Positions 57,352 to 64,000 of a stretch of 64,000 nt of DNA are shown here, piece after piece. How positions within the stretch are numbered: the first letter of the stretch is position 1; every line of letters begins with the position of its first letter. The DNA comes from Geminicoccaceae bacterium (GTDB taxonomy: Bacteria > Pseudomonadota > Alphaproteobacteria > Geminicoccales > Geminicoccaceae). Both the position numbers and the translations under genes were made by a program. The stretch is taken from the NCBI GenBank assembly GCA_025062095.1, contig JANXAZ010000001.1:98500-162499 (forward strand), given 5' to 3'. The notes below the pieces were generated by a model, which ran no database searches, was not told the origin of the DNA, and worked only from the letters and a program-made list of their open reading frames with translations.

Positions 57352-58163
57352 GCGGACCTCCGCAACAGCCAGTTCACGAAGCTCTTCTTGGGGGGTGTGG
57401 TGAAGCGCAGCTCGACCGTCTCGCCCAGAAGGCGGCGCACCGCATCCATATAAGCTTGAGCCGCGATCGACTTCGGCTCGAGGACCACAGGCATGCCGTT
57501 GTTCGAGCACTGTAGCACAGCGTCGTCTTCGGGGATCACGCCGAGCACCGGGATCGCCAGGATCTCGACCACGTCCTCGAGCTTGAGCATCTCTCCGCGC
57601 GCGACCCGTTCGAGATCGTAACGCGTCAAGAGGAGATGCTGCTTCATGGGCGGTTCGCCGCGCTCGGCCCGCCGCGATTTGGAATTGAGGATCCCGAGGA
57701 TGCGGTCCGCGTCGCGCACCGAGCTCACTTCGGGATTGGTGACCACGATCGCTTCGTCGGCGAAATAGAGCGCCATGAAAGCGCCCTTCTCGATGCCGGC
57801 GGGGCTGTCGCAGATGACGTAATCGAAGTCCTGCTTGAGCTCTTCGATCACGCGCTCCACGCCTTCGCGGGTGAGCGCGTCCTTGTCGCGGGTCTGCGAG
57901 GTGGGCAGGATGTACAGCCCTTCGATCCGCTTGTCCTTGATCAGAGCCTGATGGAGGCGGATGCCGTCGTTGATCACGTTGATGAAGTCGAAGACCACCC
58001 GCCGCTCGACGCCCATCACGAGGTCGAGGTTCCTGAGGCCCACGTCGAAGTCGATCACGCAGGTTTTCTTCCCCTTGAGCGCGAGGCCGGCGCCGATCGC
58101 CGCCGCGCTCGTGGTCTTGCCCACTCCGCCCTTGCCCGAGGTGACGACGATGACTTGCGACAA
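57348..58163 (-). CDS. minD: Septum site-determining ATPase MinD
   Basis: MinD is a membrane-binding P-loop ATPase that recruits MinC. The 271-residue protein has the deviant Walker A VTSGKGGVGKTT at residues 7-18, the switch motif IDFDVGLRNLDL, DYVICDSPAGIEKG, and a C-terminal amphipathic membrane-targeting helix (KSFVNWLLRR). The start is TTG, supported by GGAGG five bases upstream and by the family N-terminus starting right there. It lies between minC and minE. Confidence 0.97.
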   Translation of the reverse strand: MSQVIVVTSGKGGVGKTTSAAAIGAGLALKGKKTCVIDFDVGLRNLDLVMGVERRVVFDFINVINDGIRLHQALIKDKRIEGLYILPTSQTRDKDALTREGVERVIEELKQDFDYVICDSPAGIEKGAFMALYFADEAIVVTNPEVSSVRDADRILGILNSKSRRAERGEPPMKQHLLLTRYDLERVARGEMLKLEDVVEILAIPVLGVIPEDDAVLQCSNNGMPVVLEPKSIAAQAYMDAVRRLLGETVELRFTTPPKKSFVNWLLRRSA

Positions 58164-58168
58164 GAGTT

Positions 58169-58173
58169 CCTCC
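58169..58173 (-). promoter_or_regulatory. Ribosome binding site for the TTG start of minD
   Basis: GGAGG lies five bases before the TTG at 58163. There is no ATG or GTG nearby in frame that would place MinD's conserved N-terminus correctly, so this site decides the start. Confidence 0.6.
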
Positions 58174-58204
58174 GAGATTGCTTGCGCGACGCGGCCGAAC
58201 CGCG

Positions 58205-58945
58205 TCAGGGCACCGGAACCATGACGAGCCGCTCGCCCTCGCTCCACACCCGCACCCGCCGGCCGCGCAGGCGCGGGTCGATGTCCTCGGCGACGAGATA
58301 GACCCCGGCGATCGCCACGAGTTCCGCCTCCAGCTGGTCGCAGAAGATCATCGCCCGCGCGTCGCCGTCCACGCCCGCGAAGGCGCGACCGCGCAAGGGC
58401 CCGTAGACGTGGATGTGCCCGGCGGCGACGAGCTCGGCCCCGTGGCCGACCGGCGCGAGGACGACGAGATCGCCCTCCGGACAACACACCTGCTGGCCGC
58501 CGCGGACGGGCTCGGTGATCACGAGGCCGGCCCCGCGCCGGCCGGCCGGTGGCGCGGGCCGCGCGCGGGCGCTCGCCGCTCGGTCGGGAAAAGAGCCGGA
58601 TCCGCCCGCACCGAACAGCGCGAGCCCGGCCGAGCGCGCCGCCTCCTGCCAGGGCGGCGTGGCGTTCTGCACGCCGATCGGGAACAGCCGCATCCGCCGC
58701 AGCTCGGCGACGAAGGCGGCGAGATCGATGGGCGGCGTATCGGCCACCGGGGCGAGGTCGAGCACGAGCGGTGCGTCGCGGAAGAAATCCGGACTGTGTG
58801 CGACCTTGTCGCGCAACAGCGGCAAGAATTCGGGATCGGTGGGCGCGAGCAGGCGCAGGCACAGGATCGTGTGCACCGAGCCGCGGAGCTGGAACGGCTG
58901 CGCCTTGTGATCGCTCGCGGGTCGGCTCTGCGGCGGAGGTTGCAC
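58205..58945 (-). CDS. minC: Septum site-determining protein MinC
   Basis: MinC blocks FtsZ assembly away from midcell. The 246-residue protein has an N-terminal domain (FQLRGSVHTILCLRLL; DLAAFVAELRRMRLFPIGVQ), a linker rich in Ala/Arg/Pro, and the C-terminal beta-helix with VRGGQQVCCPEGDLVVL and AAGHIHVYGPLRGRAFAG that binds MinD. The start is GTG. It lies 91 bases downstream of trmFO and 41 bases upstream of minD. Confidence 0.95.
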   Translation of the reverse strand: MQPPPQSRPASDHKAQPFQLRGSVHTILCLRLLAPTDPEFLPLLRDKVAHSPDFFRDAPLVLDLAPVADTPPIDLAAFVAELRRMRLFPIGVQNATPPWQEAARSAGLALFGAGGSGSFPDRAASARARPAPPAGRRGAGLVITEPVRGGQQVCCPEGDLVVLAPVGHGAELVAAGHIHVYGPLRGRAFAGVDGDARAMIFCDQLEAELVAIAGVYLVAEDIDPRLRGRRVRVWSEGERLVMVPVP

Positions 58946-59036
58946 GGTGGCGTCGTTTTCCGACCGGCGTGGGCAAGCTTCGTGCGCCGGTCGCCGAGGG
59001 GGCCCGGGGACCCGCCCGACGTCCTCGCCTCCGCTT

Positions 59037-60416
59037 CTAACCGATTTTCATCGATTGACAAGCCGATGACGGCTGTCGCGCCGAGGTTGCGATCCAGCGC
59101 GCGAGCGCTTCCAGCGCCCGTTCGGCGAGGGCCCGCTTGCGCGCGGCCCTGGGTACTTCGGGGGGAAGGGGGGGGAAGAGGCCGAAGTTTATGTTCATGG
59201 GCTGGAAGGTCTCGGCCCGGGCACCCCCCGTGACATGGGCGAGGAGCGCACCGTGCGCGGTCTCGGGAGGCGGCGGCAGAGGCTCGCGACCGGCGAGCTC
59301 TTCGGCCCAGAAGCGTCCGGCGAGCAGCCCCAGAGCCGCGCTCTCCACGTAGCCCTCGCAGCCGGTGATCTGGCCGGCGAAGCGGATCCAGGGCATGGGC
59401 CGGAAACGCAGGCTGCGGTCCAAAAGGCGCGGGCTGTTGATGAAGGTGTTGCGGTGCAGCCCGCCCAGCCGCGCGAACTCCGCCCGTTCGAGCCCCGGGA
59501 TCATCCGGAAGACGCGCACCTGCTCGGAATACTTGAGCTTGGTCTGGAAGCCCACCATGTTCCACAACGTGCCGAGCGCATTGTCTTGGCGCAGCTGCAC
59601 GACCGCGTAGGGGCGTTTGCCGGTGCGCGGATCTCTCAGCCCCACGGGCTTCATCGGCCCGAAGCGCAGCGTGTCGCGACCGCGCGCGGCCATGACCTCG
59701 ATCGGCAGGCAGCCCTCGAAATAGGGCGTGTCTTTCTCCCACTCTCGGAACTCGATCTTCTCCGCCGAGAGCAGGGCGTCGACGAAGGCTTCGTACTGCT
59801 CCGCGTCGAGAGGGCAGTTGATGTAATCGGCACCCGTGCCCGCCGGCCCGGCTTCGTCCCAGCGCGACTGCATCCACGCCTTGGAAAAATCGATCGAATC
59901 CTTGTAAACGATGGGGGCGATCGCATCGAAAAAGGCGAGCTCCTTTTCGCCGCCCACCCGCTTGATGTCCTCGGCCAGCGCCTCGTGCGTGAGCGGCCCC
60001 GTGGCCACGATCGCCGGTCCCTCCTCGCGCGGCGGCAGGCGCTCGACCACCCGGCGCTCGATCGTCACGAGCGGATGGCCGGCGAGCGCCTCGGTCACCG
60101 CCCGGGCGAACGCCTCGCGGTCCACGGCCAGGGCCGAGCCGGCGGGCAGCTTGTGGCGGTCGGCCGCGGCCATGACGAGGGAGCCCAGCCGCCGCATCTC
60201 CTCGTGCAACAACCCGACCGCGTTGCCGAAGCAATCGTCGGAGCGGAAGGAATTCGAGCAGACGAGCTCGGCGAGGCGATCGGTCTTGTGCGCGGGCGTG
60301 AGACGGAGCGGCCGCATCTCGAGGATGCGCACCCGCACCCCGGCACGGGCGAGCTGCCAGGCCGCTTCCGAGCCGGCGAGCCCGCCGCCGATGATCGTCA
60401 CGATCTTCTCGCTCAT
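59037..60416 (-). CDS. trmFO: Folate-dependent tRNA (uracil-5-)-methyltransferase TrmFO
   Basis: TrmFO makes m5U54 in the T-loop of tRNA using methylenetetrahydrofolate and FAD, replacing the SAM-dependent TrmA. The 459-residue protein starts with the FAD-binding motif [15 protein letters not shown] and has [20 protein letters not shown] and the [15 protein letters not shown] block, all typical of the TrmFO/GidA-small family. Length is standard. It heads the minus-strand group trmFO-minC-minD-minE. Confidence 0.96.
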   Translation of the reverse strand: MSEKIVTIIGGGLAGSEAAWQLARAGVRVRILEMRPLRLTPAHKTDRLAELVCSNSFRSDDCFGNAVGLLHEEMRRLGSLVMAAADRHKLPAGSALAVDREAFARAVTEALAGHPLVTIERRVVERLPPREEGPAIVATGPLTHEALAEDIKRVGGEKELAFFDAIAPIVYKDSIDFSKAWMQSRWDEAGPAGTGADYINCPLDAEQYEAFVDALLSAEKIEFREWEKDTPYFEGCLPIEVMAARGRDTLRFGPMKPVGLRDPRTGKRPYAVVQLRQDNALGTLWNMVGFQTKLKYSEQVRVFRMIPGLERAEFARLGGLHRNTFINSPRLLDRSLRFRPMPWIRFAGQITGCEGYVESAALGLLAGRFWAEELAGREPLPPPPETAHGALLAHVTGGARAETFQPMNINFGLFPPLPPEVPRAARKRALAERALEALARWIATSARQPSSACQSMKIG

Positions 60417-60723
60417 GGCCGAGTAGGTAGGTACGCCCGCGCCCGGAGGCCAAGTGGTGCGCGCGAAAGGCGCGCTTTTCGCCGCGACGGCGGCCGTCGC
60501 GCCGGCGGCGCCCCCGAGTCTTCCCGACCGTTCCCGGCGCGCCGCTTTTTGTCGTTGCGCCGCCGCCGCGCGCTCTCGGCGCTCGCGCGCGGCGATCGGG
60601 GTCGGGTGCGGTGCGGCCTCGCGTGGCGCGCGAGCGCTCGCCCGCTGGTTGTGTGGCGATCGTGGCTTTTGTGCAACACCCGGTGTGATCTCCGTCACCT
60701 ATGTTTCTCGCCCGTTCGCGAAA
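60417..60723. other. Intergenic region between trmFO and a possible small ORF
   Basis: About 307 bases without a credible gene. It should hold the trmFO promoter on the minus strand and any promoter for the small plus-strand ORF. The only distinct element I see is a CRP-like palindrome at 60684-60699. The open frame that spans the region on the plus strand is Arg/Ala-rich low-complexity and looks non-coding until about 60724. Confidence 0.5.
60684..60699 (+). promoter_or_regulatory. CRP-like site upstream of the small ORF
   Basis: TGTGA-N6-TCACC matches the CRP consensus TGTGA-N6-TCACA with one mismatch. It is directly followed by TATGTT (60700-60705), a possible -10, and lies 25 bases before an ATG at 60724. 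Whether this bacterium has a CRP with E. coli specificity cannot be told here. Confidence 0.35.
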
Positions 60724-60879
60724 ATGAGCGCGCGAACGGACGACGCGGGTGCGGCGATCGGGGGCACGAGCATGGTGCGGTGTCGGCTGTCGCGGAAGGT
60801 GCGCGAGCGGCTGATCGTGGCCGGGCTCGTCGTCGGTTCGCTCGCCCTCGCCCTCGCCTCCAATCTCTTGCTGGTCTGA
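60724..60879 (+). CDS. Possible 51-residue single-helix membrane protein
   Basis: An ATG-started frame of 51 codons. The C-terminal half is a clear transmembrane helix (LIVAGLVVGSLALALASN) preceded by a basic stretch (RCRLSRKVRER), giving an N-in orientation by the positive-inside rule. I do not recognise a family. No clear Shine-Dalgarno precedes the ATG; an internal ATG at 60771 would leave 35 residues that still contain the helix. A CRP-like palindrome lies just upstream. It converges on the cupin gene. Coding status is uncertain. Confidence 0.4.
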   Translation: MSARTDDAGAAIGGTSMVRCRLSRKVRERLIVAGLVVGSLALALASNLLLV

Positions 60880-60883
60880 GGCC

Positions 60884-61279
60884 TCAGCCCGGCGTCCAGG
60901 GGCCGTTTTCCTCGATCGCCTCCTCCGCCCCCGGCCAAGGGGGCATGGTCACGAGCACCACGTCCAACGGCGCGGTGCCCGTGTTGCGGAACTGGAAGAC
61001 GGTGCCCACGGGAATGCTCAACGCCACGCCCGGGCGCAGGCGCACGATCTCTTCCCGATCGCCGAGACGGCGCCACATCTCGCCCTCGCCGGCGATCACG
61101 TACCACAGCTCCTCGACGCTGCGGTGGCGCACCGCCTTCGCCGTGCGCCCGGCAGGCAACCGGGCGTGGACCATCGAGCCGCGCGGAAGTCTGGGCAAGA
61201 TGCGGATCTCCGAGCCGTCCGGGGCGTAGGTGTCCGGGACTTCGGGCAGCCGCACGGTCGCGAAGCCGGTTTCGCTCAT
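60884..61279 (-). CDS. Small cupin-domain protein
   Basis: A 131-residue single cupin. Motif 1 reads VRHRSVEELWYVIAGEGEMW (histidine and glutamate metal ligands, about residues 47-66) and motif 2 lies around PVGTVFQFRNTG near residue 96, where the usual histidine seems replaced. The ATG has AAAGGAG at a good distance, favouring it over a long upstream extension. Such proteins bind small ligands or metals; no substrate can be inferred. It ends five bases from the convergent small ORF and begins about 200 bases downstream of the Dnd island. Confidence 0.82.
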   Translation of the reverse strand: MSETGFATVRLPEVPDTYAPDGSEIRILPRLPRGSMVHARLPAGRTAKAVRHRSVEELWYVIAGEGEMWRRLGDREEIVRLRPGVALSIPVGTVFQFRNTGTAPLDVVLVTMPPWPGAEEAIEENGPWTPG

Positions 61280-61482
61280 GGCCGATCGCTCCTTTCCGCG
61301 CCGCCGACGATCGGCCTCTTCCGCGCGCACGGGCAAGCCCCCGCGCCGCTGCCCCGTTCTCGGGCGCAGAAACGGCGGGGAGAGGCGCGTCTTCCGGGAA
61401 CCGCGCGCCGCCCCGAGCGTTCCGCGGACATCGGCGAGAAAGAGCCGCAGCCCGCGCCCGGCCGAGCGGAACCGGCGGGCGC

Positions 61483-62979
61483 TCACCAGATGCGCAGGCG
61501 CCGGGCCTTCTCGCCGCGGATCCGCACGAAGGCCTCGCCCTTGCCCAGGTCGGCGAGCTCGACCCGCGATCCGAAGATCCGCTTGGTCGCCCCGGGCCGC
61601 GCGTTCGTCGCGAAGGCGACGACGAGCCCCATTTCGGCGAGGAAATCATCGTCTTCGGTTTCGAAATCGTCGGGAGATTGCGAGATCAGCCAGATCATCC
61701 CGCCCTTGGAGCGCGACATGCGCACGAGGTTCGAAAGACCCGGGAGTTTTCTGCCCAGGATCCGATGCGCCTCGTCGATGACCGCGACGATGCGCAGCGC
61801 CCGGTTGCCTTCCGGGTCCACAGGGGTGTCCGGCCCGGCGTTCAGCCAACGGTCGAGGGCGTCGGTGACGAGGGCCGCCACCACGCTGCGCACGAGATCC
61901 GGCAGATCCTGGCGCAAACGGATCACCCGCGCGCGGCCGAAGAAGTCGGCGGGCGGCTCCTTCGGCTCGAAGAGAGGAAACCGGCAGAGATCGACGAGCG
62001 TCTCGACCGCCCCGTCGCGCGCTTTTCCGTGTTCCTCGTAGACCGCCACGAGGGCGTCGCGAACGTCCTCCAGCCTACAGGGCCGGTGGCTGGCGAGCGC
62101 GCGCGCGGCCGCATCGCCCAGAAGCCCGCGTTGGACCGCACCGAACGCACCGCCCTTGAGCGCCGCCAGGCTGTCGCGCAGCCGCTGCGCGGCGAGTTCC
62201 CGCGCGTGCGGCTTCGCGGGGTCGAAGGCGAGCACGTCGAGCGGGATCGGCCGTTCCAAGGGATCGAGGACCTCGGCTGCGAAACTCCGATCGAGCCCCG
62301 TGGCGTCTCCGGTGAGATCGCCTTTGAAGTCGAAGGCGACGAGGGGAACCGGTGCCTGTTTCGCGATTTCGGCGAGCATGAACAGAGCGGTGCGCGTCTT
62401 GCCGCTGCCCACTCCGCCCATGATCGCCACGTGCGGGCTCGCGCCTCGGGCGACGGGCCGGAAGAGCGGTGGGGTGCCGGTCGACGGATCCTGCGCCGCG
62501 GGACCGAGCGGCAAGGCGATCGGTCCCGGCCGTCGCGGCGGCTCGGTGCGACCCACGGGCAATCCGTCGCCACGCGGAAGATGTTCTGCGAGAAATTTCC
62601 AGAAAACGTTATAAGGATCCTCGCGAACTTCGCCCAACCGGTCCCAGAGAAGCTTGACACCACGGCACCAGTGATCTCGGACTCGCCTTTGTAGATCAGC
62701 GATGTTCTCGAGCGGTAGGCCTTCATACTCGATGAAGAAAGATACCCACGCGGCGAGGAACGCGCCCGTGCCGAACAGATTCTCGCCGCGGATCGATCGC
62801 CCCGGATCACCGGATACGGGCTCCGGCCGCGCGCTCGTTCTCAACGAAAGCGCCATAGCTAACCGAGGCACGGCGTAACGATGCGCAAATCCTATTTTCC
62901 TCGCTATGTCCTCGGCGAGCTTGTCGATCTCTCGCGTCGCCGCGAAGCTCGCCGTAGCGACTTGATCGAGGCCAACCAT
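61483..62979 (-). CDS. DndE-like domain fused to a HerA/VirB4-type ATPase
   Basis: A 498-residue two-part protein. Residues ~15-118 resemble DndE, the small nicked-DNA-binding protein of DNA phosphorothioation (PRLAMALSLR near 38-47, LFGTGAFLAAWVSFF near 68, HWCRGVKLLWDRL near 103). Residues ~170-498 form a HerA/FtsK-superfamily ATPase: Walker A GGVGSGKT at 188-195, Walker B VIDEAH at 400-405, a sensor-like IWLISQS and RMSRSKGG. Standard DndE is only about 110-130 residues. It follows dndD by 12 bases. GC content jumps near residue 133: lines for 62581-62760 count 47, 57 and 53% GC, lines for 62401-62580 count 80, 73 and 78%. The ATPase assignment is firm; the DndE call rests on motif resemblance plus the dndD neighbour. 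Confidence 0.8.
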   Translation of the reverse strand: MVGLDQVATASFAATREIDKLAEDIARKIGFAHRYAVPRLAMALSLRTSARPEPVSGDPGRSIRGENLFGTGAFLAAWVSFFIEYEGLPLENIADLQRRVRDHWCRGVKLLWDRLGEVREDPYNVFWKFLAEHLPRGDGLPVGRTEPPRRPGPIALPLGPAAQDPSTGTPPLFRPVARGASPHVAIMGGVGSGKTRTALFMLAEIAKQAPVPLVAFDFKGDLTGDATGLDRSFAAEVLDPLERPIPLDVLAFDPAKPHARELAAQRLRDSLAALKGGAFGAVQRGLLGDAAARALASHRPCRLEDVRDALVAVYEEHGKARDGAVETLVDLCRFPLFEPKEPPADFFGRARVIRLRQDLPDLVRSVVAALVTDALDRWLNAGPDTPVDPEGNRALRIVAVIDEAHRILGRKLPGLSNLVRMSRSKGGMIWLISQSPDDFETEDDDFLAEMGLVVAFATNARPGATKRIFGSRVELADLGKGEAFVRIRGEKARRLRIW

Positions 62980-62991
62980 TTTAATCGCTTT

Positions 62992-64000
62992 CTAGCTCGC
63001 GAAGTAACCTTCAACGGGCTTACTAACCCGATATTCGCCTCTCTTTTCACTTTGCAACGTATAGGTTGCTATCACTTTATCGCGAATCGCTTCTAAATAC
63101 GGCCCCACGACCTCGGTATCCGACGACAGAAGAATGACTTGACCGTCTCGATCGGTCAAGAATTTCAAAACGTTGAGGCGATGCTGTTCGTCGAGCCGGC
63201 CGAGCGGCGTGTCGATGACCAAGGGAAAACGCCGTTTCGAGAGTCTCGTAGCCGCCGCGAACAGCGCCTGAGTAAAAATCTGCTTTTCGCCGGCGCTCAG
63301 ATCGTGTCTCCGGATATCGTGTCCGTGCGCGTCGAGAAGACGGAGCTCGAATACTTTTTTCCCTTCGGCCACATTCTCGCTCAACTCGACGCGCGCCAGA
63401 TGATCGCGCCTGTGCGCCATGGCTCGGATGGCCTTCGTCATTTCCTGCGCGACCGCGCGGAGCTCGAGAGGACGCGCCGCTTCGAGAATTTCTTCTGCGA
63501 GTTGGGCGACCCGTTCGGCGGCCGCCGCCCGGGAGAGCGCCTTCGCGGCACGCGCGCGCTGTTCCGTGAGACGTGCCAGCTCCGCGTGTTTGTTCTTGAG
63601 TTGTTGTTCGAGCCAATCGATTTCGCGCTGGAGAGCGCCCCTCTGGTTGTGTAGGCGTTCGATTTCTTCCGTTAAAGAACGCAACCGTTCGTATTTTTTC
63701 TCGACCGAAGGTCCTCTGGTTCGTGCCTCCTCGATATCCCGCATGAGAGAAGTCAACTTGGTGTGCATGCTGACCGCGCGCTGCAACAGTTCTTCGACGA
63801 CCTTCCGATGGAGGCGTCCTGCCTTTCCGAGAAGCTCGATCACCGAGGCTCGCGACGTCGCACTCAAGTGATCGTGCCAGAAGGAATCGGGGATCCCCTC
63901 TGGAGGCGGATACCAAAGACGATCGAGGGCAGAGCGGAGGCCTTGCTCGACTCGTATCTCCTGCTCGAGCGTCAACGGGGGGGCCAAATCGTGCAGGCAT
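62992..64000 (-). CDS. dndD: DNA sulfur modification protein DndD, C-terminal half, cut by the window end
   Basis: DndD is an SMC-like ATPase of the DNA phosphorothioation complex. The frame stays open to base 64000, so the N-terminal part with Walker A is outside; about 335 residues are visible, against roughly 660 for the family. Seen are long coiled-coil heptads (EEIERLHNQRGALQREIDWL), the ABC signature LSAGEKQIFTQAL, Walker B with D-loop FPLVIDTPLGRLDEQHR, a QVILLSSDTEVV block and the C-terminal EGYF. This set is characteristic of DndD. GC is low for the window (45-55% in several hand-counted lines), suggesting transfer. dndB and dndC should lie beyond the right edge. Confidence 0.9.
   Translation of the reverse strand, partial: CLHDLAPPLTLEQEIRVEQGLRSALDRLWYPPPEGIPDSFWHDHLSATSRASVIELLGKAGRLHRKVVEELLQRAVSMHTKLTSLMRDIEEARTRGPSVEKKYERLRSLTEEIERLHNQRGALQREIDWLEQQLKNKHAELARLTEQRARAAKALSRAAAAERVAQLAEEILEAARPLELRAVAQEMTKAIRAMAHRRDHLARVELSENVAEGKKVFELRLLDAHGHDIRRHDLSAGEKQIFTQALFAAATRLSKRRFPLVIDTPLGRLDEQHRLNVLKFLTDRDGQVILLSSDTEVVGPYLEAIRDKVIATYTLQSEKRGEYRVSKPVEGYFAS

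Noticed and set aside
62881..63096. Plus-strand 71-codon ORF opposite the dndD-dndE junction
   Set aside because: It is antisense to two genes with strong motifs and has no recognisable features of its own. The lower GC here makes chance ORFs look more natural.

Overview
The window looks like a chromosomal segment of a high-GC (about 65-80% in hand-counted lines) alphaproteobacterium, probably of the Rhodospirillales type. I cannot name a genus. The case rests on gene order as much as on single genes: alphaproteobacterial AddAB rather than RecBCD, an lptA-lptB-rpoN-ptsN block, an hprK-rapZ-EIIA-HPr-ahcY block, an aa3 oxidase operon (coxB-coxA-ctaB-ctaG-coxC-surf1-ctaA), a maf-coaE-dnaQ block facing towards secB and timA-mltA, and the NDUFA9-like epimerase. 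Genes are packed tightly, many share ATGA, GTGA or TGATG stop/start overlaps, and GTG and TTG starts are common.

Layout. 1-2.6 kb: end of the elongasome operon (PBP2, RodA). 2.6-6.6 kb: a complete nickel-pincer cofactor operon, larA-larC-larE-larB, divergent from a ThDP-dependent decarboxylase/synthase-like gene. 8.4-20.7 kb, all on the minus strand: ptsN, hprK, rapZ, EIIA-Man, HPr, ahcY, tsaE, an AmgK-like kinase, addB, addA, trxA. 20.7-25.5 kb: rpoN, lptB, lptA, kdsD, rnd and a tRNA-Leu(CAG), also on the minus strand. 25.6-32.7 kb, plus strand: an NDUFA9-like epimerase and glutamate synthase (gltD, gltB). 32.8-36.9 kb: ycjF and ycjX, ubiA and rsmE. 37-45.6 kb, plus strand: the aa3 oxidase operon with its heme A and copper assembly genes and an M32 carboxypeptidase. 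45.6-51.7 kb, minus strand: icd, dnaQ, coaE, maf, a histidine kinase/response regulator pair and a MarR regulator. 51.8-56.9 kb: ilvE, secB, a histidine phosphatase, timA, mltA and a di-heme cytochrome c peroxidase with a perfect FNR-type box. 57-61.3 kb: minE, minD, minC, trmFO, a possible small membrane protein and a cupin.

The right edge (61.5-64 kb) is different. It holds the C-terminal half of a DndD-type SMC ATPase, followed by a gene whose N-terminal ~120 residues resemble DndE and whose C-terminal ~320 residues are a HerA/VirB4-type ATPase. This is the end of a DNA phosphorothioation (Dnd) island whose other genes lie beyond the window. The dndD part and the DndE-like part have clearly lower GC than the rest of the window, and composition rises sharply near the domain junction, so the fused gene looks like a mosaic. 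I consider this the most interesting object here.

Several conserved blocks lack an expected member: no murU after the AmgK-like kinase, no lptC between kdsD and lptA, no hpf between rpoN and ptsN, and no aroE between maf and coaE. I saw no rRNA, CRISPR array, insertion sequence or complete prophage.
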